Positions 34,822 to 43,382 of a stretch of DNA of 64,000 nt are shown piece after piece (positions within the stretch are counted from its first letter, which is position 1; every line of letters begins with the position of its first letter). This DNA comes from Colimorpha sp045222295. GTDB lineage: Bacteria; Bacteroidota; Bacteroidia; Bacteroidales; P3. Below the pieces are notes generated by a model that was not told the origin of the DNA, did not search any database, and saw only the letters and a program-made list of their open reading frames with translations. The stretch is taken from positions 1 to 64,000 of the forward strand of contig JBGUXP010000011.1 of the NCBI GenBank assembly GCA_045222295.1, read 5' to 3'. Both the position numbers and the translations under genes were made by a program.

Positions 34822-37800
34822 TTATTTGAAGTATTCCACGCCGCTCTCAAAGATGCGCTGGTCGTCGTTTCCAAAGATGTTCATGGCGCTGCCTTTACTT
34901 CTACGCTCCGAGTGCCCCATCTTGCCGAGGACACGACCGTCGGGACTGGTAATACCTTCGATGGCCATGTAGGATCCATTCATGTTGAACTCTTCATCCA
35001 TGGTAGGCACACCGTCGAAGTTGCAGTACTGGGTGGCTACCTGACCGTTCTTGAAGAGACGATCGAGCCATTCCTGCGTGGCTACGAAACGGCCCTCGCC
35101 GTGCGAGATGGGGATGGTGTAAACACCACCCAACTCGGCACCGCGCAGCCAGGGGCTGAGGTTGGAGGTGATGCGGGTATAGGCCATCTTGCTTTGGTGA
35201 CGACCGATGGTATTGAAGGTCAGCGTGGGGGCATCGGCGGCCTGCGAACGAATCTCACCGTAGGGGACGAGACCCAGTTTCACCAAGGCCTGGAAGCCGT
35301 TGCAGATACCCAGCATGAGGCCGTCGCGCTTATTGAGGAGTTCCATGACCGCATCGGCAATCTTGGCGTTGCGGAAGACGCTGGTGATGAACTTCGCGGA
35401 GCCTTCGGGCTCGTCGCCGGCGCTGAAGCCACCGGGTATCATGACGATCTGGCTGTTGTTGATGGCCTTGACGTAGGCCTCGACGCTTTCGCGTATCTGC
35501 TGGCCGTTCTGGTTGCGGAAGACGATAATCTCGCTCTCGGCACCGGCGCGGTTGAAGGCGCGGGCACTGTCGTACTCACAGTTGGTGCCAGGGAAGGCTG
35601 GGATGAAGACATGAGGCTTGGCTACCTTGTGGGAGCAGAGGTGGATATCTTTATAATTAACGGGGTTAATGGGTTGAATGGGTTGAATGGGCGAAGTGCT
35701 GCGAGTGGGAAAGACACTTTCGAGGGGTTTCTGCCAAGCAGCGAGAGCCTCGTTGAGGGCAATCTTCTCTCCACAGCACTCGAAGGCATCCTTGCCGGTC
35801 ACTTCGCCTATCTCCTTGCAGCGGAACGGTAAGCCAGTGGCATTCTCCACCTCGACAACAATCCAGCCGTAGTGTTTGGCGGAAAGATCTTGGCTGGTGG
35901 TGAGTTTGACACCGAGATTGTTGCCGAAGGCCATCTTGCTGACAGCCTCGATAATGCCACCGAATCCGAGGGCATAAGCACTCTTCACCTGACCGGCCTC
36001 AATGGCTTTGCGCAGGGCAGCGTACTGGTTGAGGGCATCCTCGTAGTCGGGCATGCCGAATTCTTTCTCCTTGATGTCGAGGAGGACGAGTTTATTGCCG
36101 GCCTTCTTGAGCTCAGGGGTGACGACATGCTGGAGGTCGCTGATGCCCACGGCGAAGGAGCAGAGGGTCGGTGGCACGTCGATATCGTTGAAGGTGCCGG
36201 ACATGGAGTCTTTTCCGCCGATTGCGGGCAGCTTAAGGCCCATCTGTGCATTGTAGGCACCGAGGAGGGCAGCGAAAGGTTCACCCCAACGATAGGGGTC
36301 GTTTCCGAGTTTCTTGAAATATTCCTGGAAAGTAAGGCGCACACGGCTGGCATCGCCACCGGCGGCGGCAATCTTAGCCACCGAACTCAGCACGGCGTAT
36401 ACGGCACCGTGGAAGGGGCTCCACGAGGTCTGGTAGGGGTCCATGCCGTAGGACATAATGGTAACGGTGTCGCACTTGCCATCAAGCAGCGGCAACTTGC
36501 CAATCATGCTCTGGGTAGGCGTGAGCTGGTACTTGCCACCGAAGGGCATCACCACGCTGCCAGCACCGATACTGCTGTCAAACATCTCGACCAAGCCTTG
36601 CTGTGAGCAGACGTTGAGGTCGGAGAGAGTGGAGAGCCACTGCTCTTTGATGGGTTTGGTGGGTTGAGTGGGTTTAATGGACTGTGTGGGCATCGTCACC
36701 TTGACGGTGGTCTCCTGATGGGCGCCGTTGGTGTCGATGAAGCGGCGGCTGAGGTTGACAATCTCCTTGCCACGCCAGCTTATGACCATGCGGGGTTCCT
36801 TGGTGACGGTAGCCACCACAGTAGCTTCGAGGTTCTCTTCGTCGGCATACTTCAGCATGAGGTCGACATCCTTGGGGTCGACAACGACGGCCATACGCTC
36901 TTGGCTCTCGCTGATGGCCAACTCGGTACCATCGAGACCAGCATACTTTTTGGGCACACGGTCGAGGTTAATCTGTAGACCGTCAGCCAACTCGCCAATG
37001 GCGACGCTAACACCACCGGCACCGAAGTCATTGCATTTCTTGATGATATGGGAGACCTCCTCGCGGCGGAAGAGGCGTTGAATCTTGCGCTCGGTGGGGG
37101 CATTGCCCTTCTGCACCTCGGCACCGCAAGTGGTCAGGCTCTTGGTGGTGTGGCTCTTGGAGGCACCCGTGGCGCCTCCTATTCCGTCACGGCCCGTGCG
37201 GCCACCCAGCAGGATGATGATGTCACCAGGGTCGGAGGTAAGACGCTGCACAGCACGACGAGGTGCGGCGGCGATGACAGCACCAATCTCCATACGCTTG
37301 GCCACATAGTTGGGGTGGTATATCTCGTTCACCAAGCCAGTGGCCAGACCAATCTGGTTGCCGTAGGAGCTGTAGCCGTGGGCGGCGGTGGTGACAATCT
37401 TACGCTGGGGCAACTTGCCGGCGAGGGTCTCGTTAAGAGGCTTTGTGGGGTCGGCAGCACCGGTGACGCGCATGGCCTGGTAGACGTAGGTGCGGCCCGA
37501 GAGTGGGTCTCGGATGCAGCCACCGAGGCAGGTGGCGGCACCACCGAAAGGCTCAATCTCCGTCGGGTGGTTGTGGGTCTCGTTCTTGAAGTTGATGAGC
37601 CACTCCTCCTTGTTGCCGTCGATGACGACGGGTACCACGATGGAGCAGGCGTTGATCTCGTCGCTGGGCTCTTGGTCATCGAGGATGCCGGCCTTCTTGA
37701 GACGTTTGGCGGCAAGGGTTCCGATGTCCATCAGGCAGACGAACCTGTCATTGCGGCCAATGTATTGCTCCTTGTGATCGGCGAGATATTGCTTGAATGT

Positions 37801-38547
37801 GCCTTCCAACAGCGGACGGTAGTAGCCCTCGTCGAACTTCACATCCTTCAGTTCGGTGGCGAAGGTGGTGTGGCGGCAGTGATCGCTCCAGTAGGTGTCA
37901 AGGACGCGAATCTCCGTCATCGTGGGGTCACGGTGCTCTTCGTCGTGGAAGTAGCGCTGGATATGCTTGAAGTCAGCGAAAGTCATGGCAAGGCCAAGAC
38001 CGTCGTAGAGCTCTTTCAGCTTGGGTTCGGCCATTGTGGAAAAGCCATCAAAAACAATCACATCGGCGGGCTCGTCGAAGTGATCTTCGAGGGTGGCAGG
38101 CTTAGGTTCATCTGTAACGCGGCTATCCACAGGATTCACACAATGCTTGACAACAGCCTGGCGCTGCTCGTCGCTCAGTTTGCCGCTTATGACGTAAGTT
38201 GTTGCGCTCTTGATGATAGGCTCTTCAGCATCGTTGAGCAACTTGACGCACTGCTCTGCCGAATCGGCACGCTGGTCAAACTGACCAGGAAGATACTCCA
38301 CCGTAAAGCAGAAATCGTCAGTCTTATGAGGGAACGCCTCCTCATATACATCGTCCACAGGAGGCTCAGAGAACACCGTTCCCTTGGCCTTCTCATAGGT
38401 GCTATCACTCACATTCTCGACATCATAGCGAATGAGCACGCGCACCTCCTCGGCCTCTATGCCGAGATACTCACTCATTTCTTTCTTTAGCTCTTTAGCC
38501 TTCACGGCGTAAGCGGGCTTCTTCTCAACAAAGATTCTTCTTACCAT
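34822..38547 (-). CDS. purL: Phosphoribosylformylglycinamidine synthase (FGAM synthase), with two repeat-encoded inserts
   Basis: A large single-chain PurL (1241 residues) doing step 4 of purine synthesis. It contains the N-terminal PurS-like domain, the FGAM synthase core (ETHNHPTEIEPFGGAATC, LGGRTGRDGIGGATGAS, FGAGGVSVAIGELADG) and a C-terminal glutaminase (PAFPGTNCEYDSARAF, GICNGFQALVKLGL with the nucleophile Cys, and SHGEGRF). Two stretches of 9-nt tandem units lie in frame: residues about 622-633 (SIKPTQPTKPIK), and about 952-962 (SPIQPIQPINP), just before the glutaminase domain. Both fall in loops or linkers, and activity is expected to be normal. Confidence 0.95.
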   Translation of the reverse strand: MVRRIFVEKKPAYAVKAKELKKEMSEYLGIEAEEVRVLIRYDVENVSDSTYEKAKGTVFSEPPVDDVYEEAFPHKTDDFCFTVEYLPGQFDQRADSAEQCVKLLNDAEEPIIKSATTYVISGKLSDEQRQAVVKHCVNPVDSRVTDEPKPATLEDHFDEPADVIVFDGFSTMAEPKLKELYDGLGLAMTFADFKHIQRYFHDEEHRDPTMTEIRVLDTYWSDHCRHTTFATELKDVKFDEGYYRPLLEGTFKQYLADHKEQYIGRNDRFVCLMDIGTLAAKRLKKAGILDDQEPSDEINACSIVVPVVIDGNKEEWLINFKNETHNHPTEIEPFGGAATCLGGCIRDPLSGRTYVYQAMRVTGAADPTKPLNETLAGKLPQRKIVTTAAHGYSSYGNQIGLATGLVNEIYHPNYVAKRMEIGAVIAAAPRRAVQRLTSDPGDIIILLGGRTGRDGIGGATGASKSHTTKSLTTCGAEVQKGNAPTERKIQRLFRREEVSHIIKKCNDFGAGGVSVAIGELADGLQINLDRVPKKYAGLDGTELAISESQERMAVVVDPKDVDLMLKYADEENLEATVVATVTKEPRMVISWRGKEIVNLSRRFIDTNGAHQETTVKVTMPTQSIKPTQPTKPIKEQWLSTLSDLNVCSQQGLVEMFDSSIGAGSVVMPFGGKYQLTPTQSMIGKLPLLDGKCDTVTIMSYGMDPYQTSWSPFHGAVYAVLSSVAKIAAAGGDASRVRLTFQEYFKKLGNDPYRWGEPFAALLGAYNAQMGLKLPAIGGKDSMSGTFNDIDVPPTLCSFAVGISDLQHVVTPELKKAGNKLVLLDIKEKEFGMPDYEDALNQYAALRKAIEAGQVKSAYALGFGGIIEAVSKMAFGNNLGVKLTTSQDLSAKHYGWIVVEVENATGLPFRCKEIGEVTGKDAFECCGEKIALNEALAAWQKPLESVFPTRSTSPIQPIQPINPVNYKDIHLCSHKVAKPHVFIPAFPGTNCEYDSARAFNRAGAESEIIVFRNQNGQQIRESVEAYVKAINNSQIVMIPGGFSAGDEPEGSAKFITSVFRNAKIADAVMELLNKRDGLMLGICNGFQALVKLGLVPYGEIRSQAADAPTLTFNTIGRHQSKMAYTRITSNLSPWLRGAELGGVYTIPISHGEGRFVATQEWLDRLFKNGQVATQYCNFDGVPTMDEEFNMNGSYMAIEGITSPDGRVLGKMGHSERRSKGSAMNIFGNDDQRIFESGVEYFK
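35661..35691 (-). repeat. 9-nt tandem coding repeat (ATTCAACCC) in purL, site 2
   Basis: On the coding strand: CCC, ATTCAACCC, ATTCAACCC, ATTAACCCC, GTTAA. It is read as PIQPIQPINPV in the linker before the glutaminase domain. Confidence 0.75.
36647..36680 (-). repeat. 9-nt tandem coding repeat (ATTAAACCC type) in purL, site 1
   Basis: On the coding strand: ATTAAACCC, ACTCAACCC, ACCAAACCC, ATCAAA. It is read as IKPTQPTKPIK. Same family as site 2, about 1 kb away in the same gene. Confidence 0.75.
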
Positions 38548-38554
38548 ATCTCTT

Positions 38555-38582
38555 GATTTCTAATTTCTAAATTTATGATTTC
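38555..38582 (-). repeat. 7-nt tandem repeat at the 3' end of the plsC-like gene
   Basis: On the plus strand: GATTTCT, AATTTCT, AAATTTA, TGATTTC. The acyltransferase stop TAA (38573-38575) lies inside it, and the array fills the gap to purL. Confidence 0.6.
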
Positions 38583-39148
38583 CGAGTGGAATCCACTTCA
38601 ATAAAATTCTCAGGATGCTTAGCCATCTCTTTTTTGAAGAGGCTGCGTATCGCAAGGATATCGGCCTCAGCATCATCGGTGGTCCAGAAGGCCTCGCCGA
38701 TATGCACCTCACGCTTGCCGAAATCAAGGAAAGCCGGCACAATGGGCACATTAGCCTGATGCGCAATCTCCCAGAAGCCTCGTTTCCAACGCTTAGTAGC
38801 CTTACGTGTACCTTCGGGAGTAATAGCAATAGCCAATCCCTCCCCTTTGGCAAACTCACGAACGGCGGTACCAATCATGTCATTATGACGGTTGCCACGG
38901 TCGATGGCAATGCAGCCTAAACGGCGCAAAACACCCCCCAACGGCCAACGAAAATACTCTTTTTTGATAAAGATTTTCCCATTAACCCCCAAACTCCACA
39001 AATAGGCTGTACCAACCAAATAATCAGCCGCAGAAGTATGCGGTGCCGTTGCAAAAACACAGCGTTCCAGTTCAGGTCTGGACCCCTTCTCTGGCAGGAT
39101 AAACTTCCATCCGCCCAGTTTCACGATTGCAATCCAAATCCGTTTCAT
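38573..39148 (-). CDS. 1-acyl-sn-glycerol-3-phosphate acyltransferase family protein
   Basis: A 191-residue PlsC-type acyltransferase of phospholipid synthesis. It has the HxxxxD motif (APHTSAADYLVG, about residue 43), AIDRGN and TPEGTR. The ATG at 39148 (MKRIWIAIVKLGGWKF) is preferred; a longer frame from 39424 runs through a divergent promoter. A -7 box ends 8 nt before this ATG, so the leader is almost absent. First gene of a five-gene operon with purL and pepD. Confidence 0.88.
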   Translation of the reverse strand: MKRIWIAIVKLGGWKFILPEKGSRPELERCVFATAPHTSAADYLVGTAYLWSLGVNGKIFIKKEYFRWPLGGVLRRLGCIAIDRGNRHNDMIGTAVREFAKGEGLAIAITPEGTRKATKRWKRGFWEIAHQANVPIVPAFLDFGKREVHIGEAFWTTDDAEADILAIRSLFKKEMAKHPENFIEVDSTRKS

Positions 39149-39155
39149 ATCGGCT

Positions 39156-39164
39156 GCAAAATTA
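39156..39164 (-). promoter_or_regulatory. -7 box close to the plsC-like start codon
   Basis: TAATTTTGC on the minus strand ends 8 nt before the ATG at 39148. The predicted leader is only a few nucleotides. Confidence 0.55.
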
Positions 39165-39228
39165 CGATTTTTTTCGCGAATATAATAAATATTTTTTTCC
39201 ACCACCTGTTGAATATTCATTTTTTTCG

Positions 39229-39237
39229 TATCTTTGC
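39229..39237 (+). promoter_or_regulatory. -7 box for the gene at 39270
   Basis: TATCTTTGC, 32 nt before the ATG. Confidence 0.6.
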
Positions 39238-39269
39238 ACCGCAAAAAGCAACAAAATCCAGATAGATAT

Positions 39270-40136
39270 ATGAAACTCAATATTACCAAACCGCCAAAGG
39301 TCAATATGAGCGGCAACGGCAACGGCTTCTGGAAACAGCTGGGCATGCTCGTTCTTGGCACCACCATTTCGTTAGTGTTCACCGTTGTAGCATCCAAGTT
39401 GGTCGAGAACCACCAACGCGCCAAGGACCGCTACCTCTCGGCGATGATGGTGATGAGCAACATCGAACAATTTGCCCGCCTGATGGACTATTATGCGGAA
39501 TTCTTGGCCTCGACCGACAGCGTCTGCACGTGGCTACTCAGCAAGCCCATAGAAGAGTTGGAATTACTACCCGAAAAGGAACTGACGGACCTTATTTACC
39601 AGGCTATCCCCTCATTTTGGGTAACCTACGACAAATCAACGGAACGCATCTTTTCCAACAACATCGACACATGGAAAAATATGGGGAACGTTCAGTTTAT
39701 TGACAATGTGGGAAAATGTTTTTCTAGCATGAACTCGACCGAGGAATATTGGAACGATTATTCAAACGAAGTATTAAAGGCTCAGGATTATATCTTAGAG
39801 CATCCCGATGAATTTGAGGGCAGTTCCAGTCGCATAAAAATGCTTCGTAATGCAAAAATAAGGCAGCACATGAAGAATTCTCACACCGACATGCTTTGGT
39901 TTGCATATACGGCGGCCTACATACGACACCTCAACAGTAAAAACATGGCAGCCATCGGCATTAGCAAACAGGAGGTGATGGATTATACCGACAATCGAAA
40001 TATTGACCCTAACGTCTCAGAGGATATTCCCAACAAGAACGATTACAATACCCCTCGCATCAATCCCGCTAACCTGACATCCTCCACCTTTAAGGCCCTC
40101 GACGCTCACCTCGACAGTATAGTACAACATAAATAA
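39270..40136 (+). CDS. Membrane-anchored hypothetical protein
   Basis: A 288-residue protein with one N-terminal membrane helix (WKQLGMLVLGTTISLVFTVV, about residues 22-42) and a mostly helical, acidic extracytoplasmic domain (YLSAMMVMSNIEQFARLMDY, HMKNSHTDMLWFAYTAAYIR). I do not recognise the domain. The single helix and helical sensor-like body recall the periplasmic part of signalling proteins, but no kinase or output domain is present. The secreted PepC gene follows after 9 nt. Confidence 0.65.
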   Translation: MKLNITKPPKVNMSGNGNGFWKQLGMLVLGTTISLVFTVVASKLVENHQRAKDRYLSAMMVMSNIEQFARLMDYYAEFLASTDSVCTWLLSKPIEELELLPEKELTDLIYQAIPSFWVTYDKSTERIFSNNIDTWKNMGNVQFIDNVGKCFSSMNSTEEYWNDYSNEVLKAQDYILEHPDEFEGSSSRIKMLRNAKIRQHMKNSHTDMLWFAYTAAYIRHLNSKNMAAIGISKQEVMDYTDNRNIDPNVSEDIPNKNDYNTPRINPANLTSSTFKALDAHLDSIVQHK

Positions 40137-40145
40137 CAACACAAT

Positions 40146-41570
40146 ATGACAAAGAAGTATTTAGCATTAGCCCTTGGCACCATGCTCGTCTGCGGTGGCG
40201 CTATGGCTCAGAAGAAACAGACTGCACAACAGGACAATGGCGGCATCACTCCTGAAATGATGCAGCAGATGAAAAAAGGATTCGGCGGCAACGCCAGCGA
40301 CAAGGCGCTGCGCAACATCATGGTCAACAATGCCCCCAACAAGCTGGCCATGAACTATGAGAACACCACCAAGTTCGACTCGCACTTCTCGAACCGCGTG
40401 GAGAGCAAGGCCGTAACCGACCAGAAGAGCAGCGGTCGCTGCTGGATGTTCACCGGCATGAACGTGCTGCGCAACCAGGCCATCCGCAAGCATAACCTGC
40501 CCGACAACTTCCAGTTCTCGCAGGCCTACCTTTTCTTCTATGATCAGCTGGAGAAGAGCAACCTCTTCCTTCAGGCCATGATCGACACCTACAAGAAGTC
40601 CATGACCGACCAGGAGGTGGAATGGCTCTTCAAGAACCCCATCGGCGATGGCGGCCAGTTCACCGGCGTGGCCAACCTCATCGACAAATACGGACTTGTG
40701 CCCAGCGACGTGATGCCCGAAACCTACAACACCAACAACACCTCTAGCATCAGCAACCTGTTGGCCCTCAAGCTCCGCGAGGATGGCCTCCAGCTGCGCG
40801 AGATGGCCGCTCAGAAGGGCATGTCCCCCACCAAGCTGCAGGCCAAGAAGACCGAGATGCTCGGCACCATCTACCGCATGCTGGCCCTCACCTTCGGCGA
40901 GCCTCCCGCACAGTTCACCTGGCAGCAGAAGAACGCCAAGGGCGAGATAGTGGAGACCGCCACCTACACTCCCAAGGAGTTCTACGAGAAGTTCGCCAAG
41001 ACCGATTTTTCCAAGTACTACATGGTGATGAACGACCCCACCCGCGAGTACTACAAAGTGTACGAGATTCAGTACGACCGCCACGTCTACGACGGCCAGA
41101 ACTGGCGCTACCTCAACCTGCCCATGGAGGACATCGCCCCCATGTGCATTGCCTCAATCAAAGACAGCACCATGATGTACTTCAGCTGCGACGTGGGAAA
41201 ATTCCTCAACCGCGACAACGGCCTGATGGACATGAACAATTACGACTACGAGAGTCTTATGGGCACCACCTTCGGCATGGATAAGAAGCAGCGCGTGGCC
41301 ACCTTCGCCAGCGGCTCCTCGCACGCCATGACCCTCTGCGCCGTCGACCTCGACAAGGACGGCAAGCCCGTGAAGTGGATGGTTGAGAACAGCTGGGGCC
41401 CCAACTACGGCTGGCAGGGCAACCTCATCATGACCAACGACTGGTTCAACGAGTACATGTTCCGCGTCGTCCTCGAGGAGAAATATATCCCCACCAACAT
41501 CCGCGCCATGATGGACCAGAAACCCATCATGCTCCCCGCCTGGGACCCGATGTTTTCCCCGGAGGAATAG
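40146..41570 (+). CDS. pepC: Exported aminopeptidase C (C1B, bleomycin-hydrolase family)
   Basis: A 474-residue papain-like aminopeptidase. The catalytic Cys is in QKSSGRCWMFTGMNVLR (about residue 100), the His in GSSHAMTLCAVDLD and the Asn in MVENSWGPNYG. Unlike the cytoplasmic enzyme of other phyla it carries a signal peptide (MTKKYLALALGTMLVCGGAMA), as is common in Bacteroidales, so it probably trims peptides in the periplasm. G/C-ending codons suggest good expression. Confidence 0.93.
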   Translation: MTKKYLALALGTMLVCGGAMAQKKQTAQQDNGGITPEMMQQMKKGFGGNASDKALRNIMVNNAPNKLAMNYENTTKFDSHFSNRVESKAVTDQKSSGRCWMFTGMNVLRNQAIRKHNLPDNFQFSQAYLFFYDQLEKSNLFLQAMIDTYKKSMTDQEVEWLFKNPIGDGGQFTGVANLIDKYGLVPSDVMPETYNTNNTSSISNLLALKLREDGLQLREMAAQKGMSPTKLQAKKTEMLGTIYRMLALTFGEPPAQFTWQQKNAKGEIVETATYTPKEFYEKFAKTDFSKYYMVMNDPTREYYKVYEIQYDRHVYDGQNWRYLNLPMEDIAPMCIASIKDSTMMYFSCDVGKFLNRDNGLMDMNNYDYESLMGTTFGMDKKQRVATFASGSSHAMTLCAVDLDKDGKPVKWMVENSWGPNYGWQGNLIMTNDWFNEYMFRVVLEEKYIPTNIRAMMDQKPIMLPAWDPMFSPEE

Positions 41571-41595
41571 GCCTGTTCTTTGCGTCCTACAATAT

Positions 41596-41630
41596 AAAAG
41601 CCGAGACCTATAAATAGTCTCGGCTTTTTG
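41596..41630 (+). terminator. Bidirectional terminator
   Basis: AAAAGCCGAGAC, CTATAAATA and GTCTCGGCTTTTT, between pepC and the convergent Mrr gene. Confidence 0.85.
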
Positions 41631-41650
41631 TATCGATGAATGCTCACATA

Positions 41651-42544
41651 TTACATTTCATTGCTTCCCAAAAAAGATATTCTGCGTAATGGTAGCATAT
41701 TCTTATCCTCATCTGACATCTTGTTATAGTATTGTTGCCACAGAGTGATAAATTCATCTCCATCTATCAATTTTACATATTCTTTACTGGTGATGGCTTC
41801 TTGCTTTGCAGCAGGAGAGAATGTCCCTGAAGTTACAAACAACCCGATGTCTCCATCACGTAAAATACCCACTAGACTTCTGATTTCTTTTACTCCAATA
41901 GGATTATCTGGATAATGTTTTACTTGGACCTTAATTCTCGGCGTTTTCGCCCCAAGGGGATCAACATATGCAATCACATCTATACCACCATCTCTACCTC
42001 GAGGAGCGATGAACGGAGTATGATAGTCCATTGCACGAAGTAGTGCTGCTACAAGATCTTGAAATTCGTAAGCGTTTTTCTTCCGAATGTAATCTCTGAT
42101 ACCAGATAGAGCCTGTTCCTCTAATTCTTCCAAATTGATGATATTTTCTTTTATTTCTTCATCGGGAATCACATCGTCAATTTCCTTTTGAGGTTGTTCT
42201 GAACGCCATTTTCGATAAGCCGCATTAGCAATTTCCAACATCTTTTCTGCTCCCAACTTCGTCATAGCTACCTCTCCGTCAGTGGTAATGTACCAAACTG
42301 AGTTTTTCTTAATAAGATACCCTGCCTTACAGTAATCCACTGACGTAAATTGCATAATACTATGCCATCGCACATTTGTAGCAGATGTGATTTCAAGTTC
42401 CCATGGGGAGAACGAAACTCTTTTCTCAACCTCTTCTTTTATGTTTTTTGCAGGTAGACCTCCTCCGTTTTCTTTGATGGCTTGTAATGCAGCAAACATA
42501 GTCTTCGCTGCCGATAAAAACGATTTTGATTTTGTCTTTTCCAT
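41651..42544 (-). CDS. mrr: Mrr-type (type IV) restriction endonuclease
   Basis: A 297-residue protein. The N-terminal winged-helix Mrr_N domain (residues about 10-110, including SFSPWELEITSATNVRWHSI) is followed by a C-terminal PD-(D/E)xK nuclease (YEFQDLVAALLRAMDY, PRGRDGGIDVIAYVDP, IKVQVKHYPDN), with Asp of GGID and Q-x-K of VQVKH as active residues. Mrr proteins cut methylated DNA. No partner methylase or specificity gene is near, which fits type IV. It is AT-richer than its neighbours and has its own promoter, as expected of an acquired defence gene. Confidence 0.9.
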   Translation of the reverse strand: MEKTKSKSFLSAAKTMFAALQAIKENGGGLPAKNIKEEVEKRVSFSPWELEITSATNVRWHSIMQFTSVDYCKAGYLIKKNSVWYITTDGEVAMTKLGAEKMLEIANAAYRKWRSEQPQKEIDDVIPDEEIKENIINLEELEEQALSGIRDYIRKKNAYEFQDLVAALLRAMDYHTPFIAPRGRDGGIDVIAYVDPLGAKTPRIKVQVKHYPDNPIGVKEIRSLVGILRDGDIGLFVTSGTFSPAAKQEAITSKEYVKLIDGDEFITLWQQYYNKMSDEDKNMLPLRRISFLGSNEM

Positions 42545-42565
42545 AAAGTCGGATTTCTTTCGACT

Positions 42566-42601
42566 GCAAAATTACGCAAACTTTCTTGTCCTGCCAAATT
42601 T
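42566..42601 (-). promoter_or_regulatory. Promoter for mrr (extended -33)
   Basis: On the minus strand: AAATTTGG (42601-42594), 19 nt, TAATTTTGC (42574-42566), 22 nt before the ATG. Confidence 0.8.
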
Positions 42602-42638
42602 ATTTTCTATTGGTCGACATTACCATACTTATTGTATA

Positions 42639-42670
42639 AAAAAATCAGCCGTGGGAGTGCTCCCACGGCT
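42639..42670 (-). terminator. Terminator for the ileS-murB operon
   Basis: An 11-bp perfect stem (AGCCGTGGGAG and complement, 2-nt centre) followed on the minus strand by GATTTTTTT. Confidence 0.85.
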
Positions 42671-42697
42671 AAACATATCTAAGCGAGGTCAATGTAG

Positions 42698-43306
42698 CTA
42701 TTCATCGCGTTTGGTCTTGAACCACTCGACGAACTTGGGCAGGTCGTCGAGTGGCTGGAAGCCGGCTTTGAAAGGCTCGGCGGGTACAGGGACAGTCTCC
42801 ATGTAGCCAATGAGGGTGGCACAATCGAACTCACCCATTAGAGCCTCGAGCGTCACATAGACTCCCACCTGGAAGTCCTCATCCTGACGCTGGCCGTCTT
42901 CAACGGCGATGCGGAGACCCAGCATTTCGGGTTCCTCCTCACATTCCAGCTGCTGAAAATACATCTTTCGGGTATCAAAGATCATCTTGTCGAAGCGCAC
43001 CTTCAGCTCGGTGCCCATGGGTTGTTTGAAAGCCACAAACTCCCACCAATCGAGGTCGGGAGCGTTGTCGACAAGCTCCACGACATAGCGGAAGAGGTCG
43101 GTATCGCCCTCGGCGGTGAAAGTGAGGGTACGGCCGTTGGCTGTGGCATCACCTATCTCGTAGGTGAGGCCGTCACAGTATTTGGTCAGTTGGTACTGCA
43201 GGGCGTTCTCCAACTGCTCGCGCTGCTTGTCCTCAAGGTCACCCATGGAGACCAGTTCTTCGTTATGGTCAACAAACCACTTCCAAAAATTCTCTACTTT
43301 TTCCAT
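42698..43306 (-). CDS. Conserved hypothetical protein
   Basis: A 202-residue soluble acidic protein (FWKWFVDHNEELVSMGDLED; LDWWEFVAFKQPMGTELKV; EFDCATLIGYMETVPVPAEP). It has no signal peptide and no motif I can tie to a function. The aromatic-rich WEFVAF and ETVPVP segments suggest a compact alpha/beta domain. It follows murB by 76 bp on the same strand and ends at the operon terminator. Confidence 0.7.
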   Translation of the reverse strand: MEKVENFWKWFVDHNEELVSMGDLEDKQREQLENALQYQLTKYCDGLTYEIGDATANGRTLTFTAEGDTDLFRYVVELVDNAPDLDWWEFVAFKQPMGTELKVRFDKMIFDTRKMYFQQLECEEEPEMLGLRIAVEDGQRQDEDFQVGVYVTLEALMGEFDCATLIGYMETVPVPAEPFKAGFQPLDDLPKFVEWFKTKRDE

Positions 43307-43352
43307 ATTCTTTTTTTTCTCAATCAGAACTAAAAGAACAAAAAGAGATTTT

Positions 43353-43379
43353 TCTGATAGTTCTGATGGTTCTGATTGG
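43353..43379 (-). repeat. 9-nt tandem repeat just after the murB stop codon
   Basis: On the plus strand: TCTGATAGT, TCTGATGGT, TCTGATTGG. The last unit lies within a 10-bp inverted repeat with 43321-43330 (CAATCAGAAC / GTTCTGATTG). Confidence 0.65.
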
Positions 43380-43382
43380 GGA

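Noticed and set aside
34459..38490. Long plus-strand frames opposite purL (34459-35832, 37048-38490)
   Set aside because: Same shadow effect on a well-conserved gene; no start signal or promoter.
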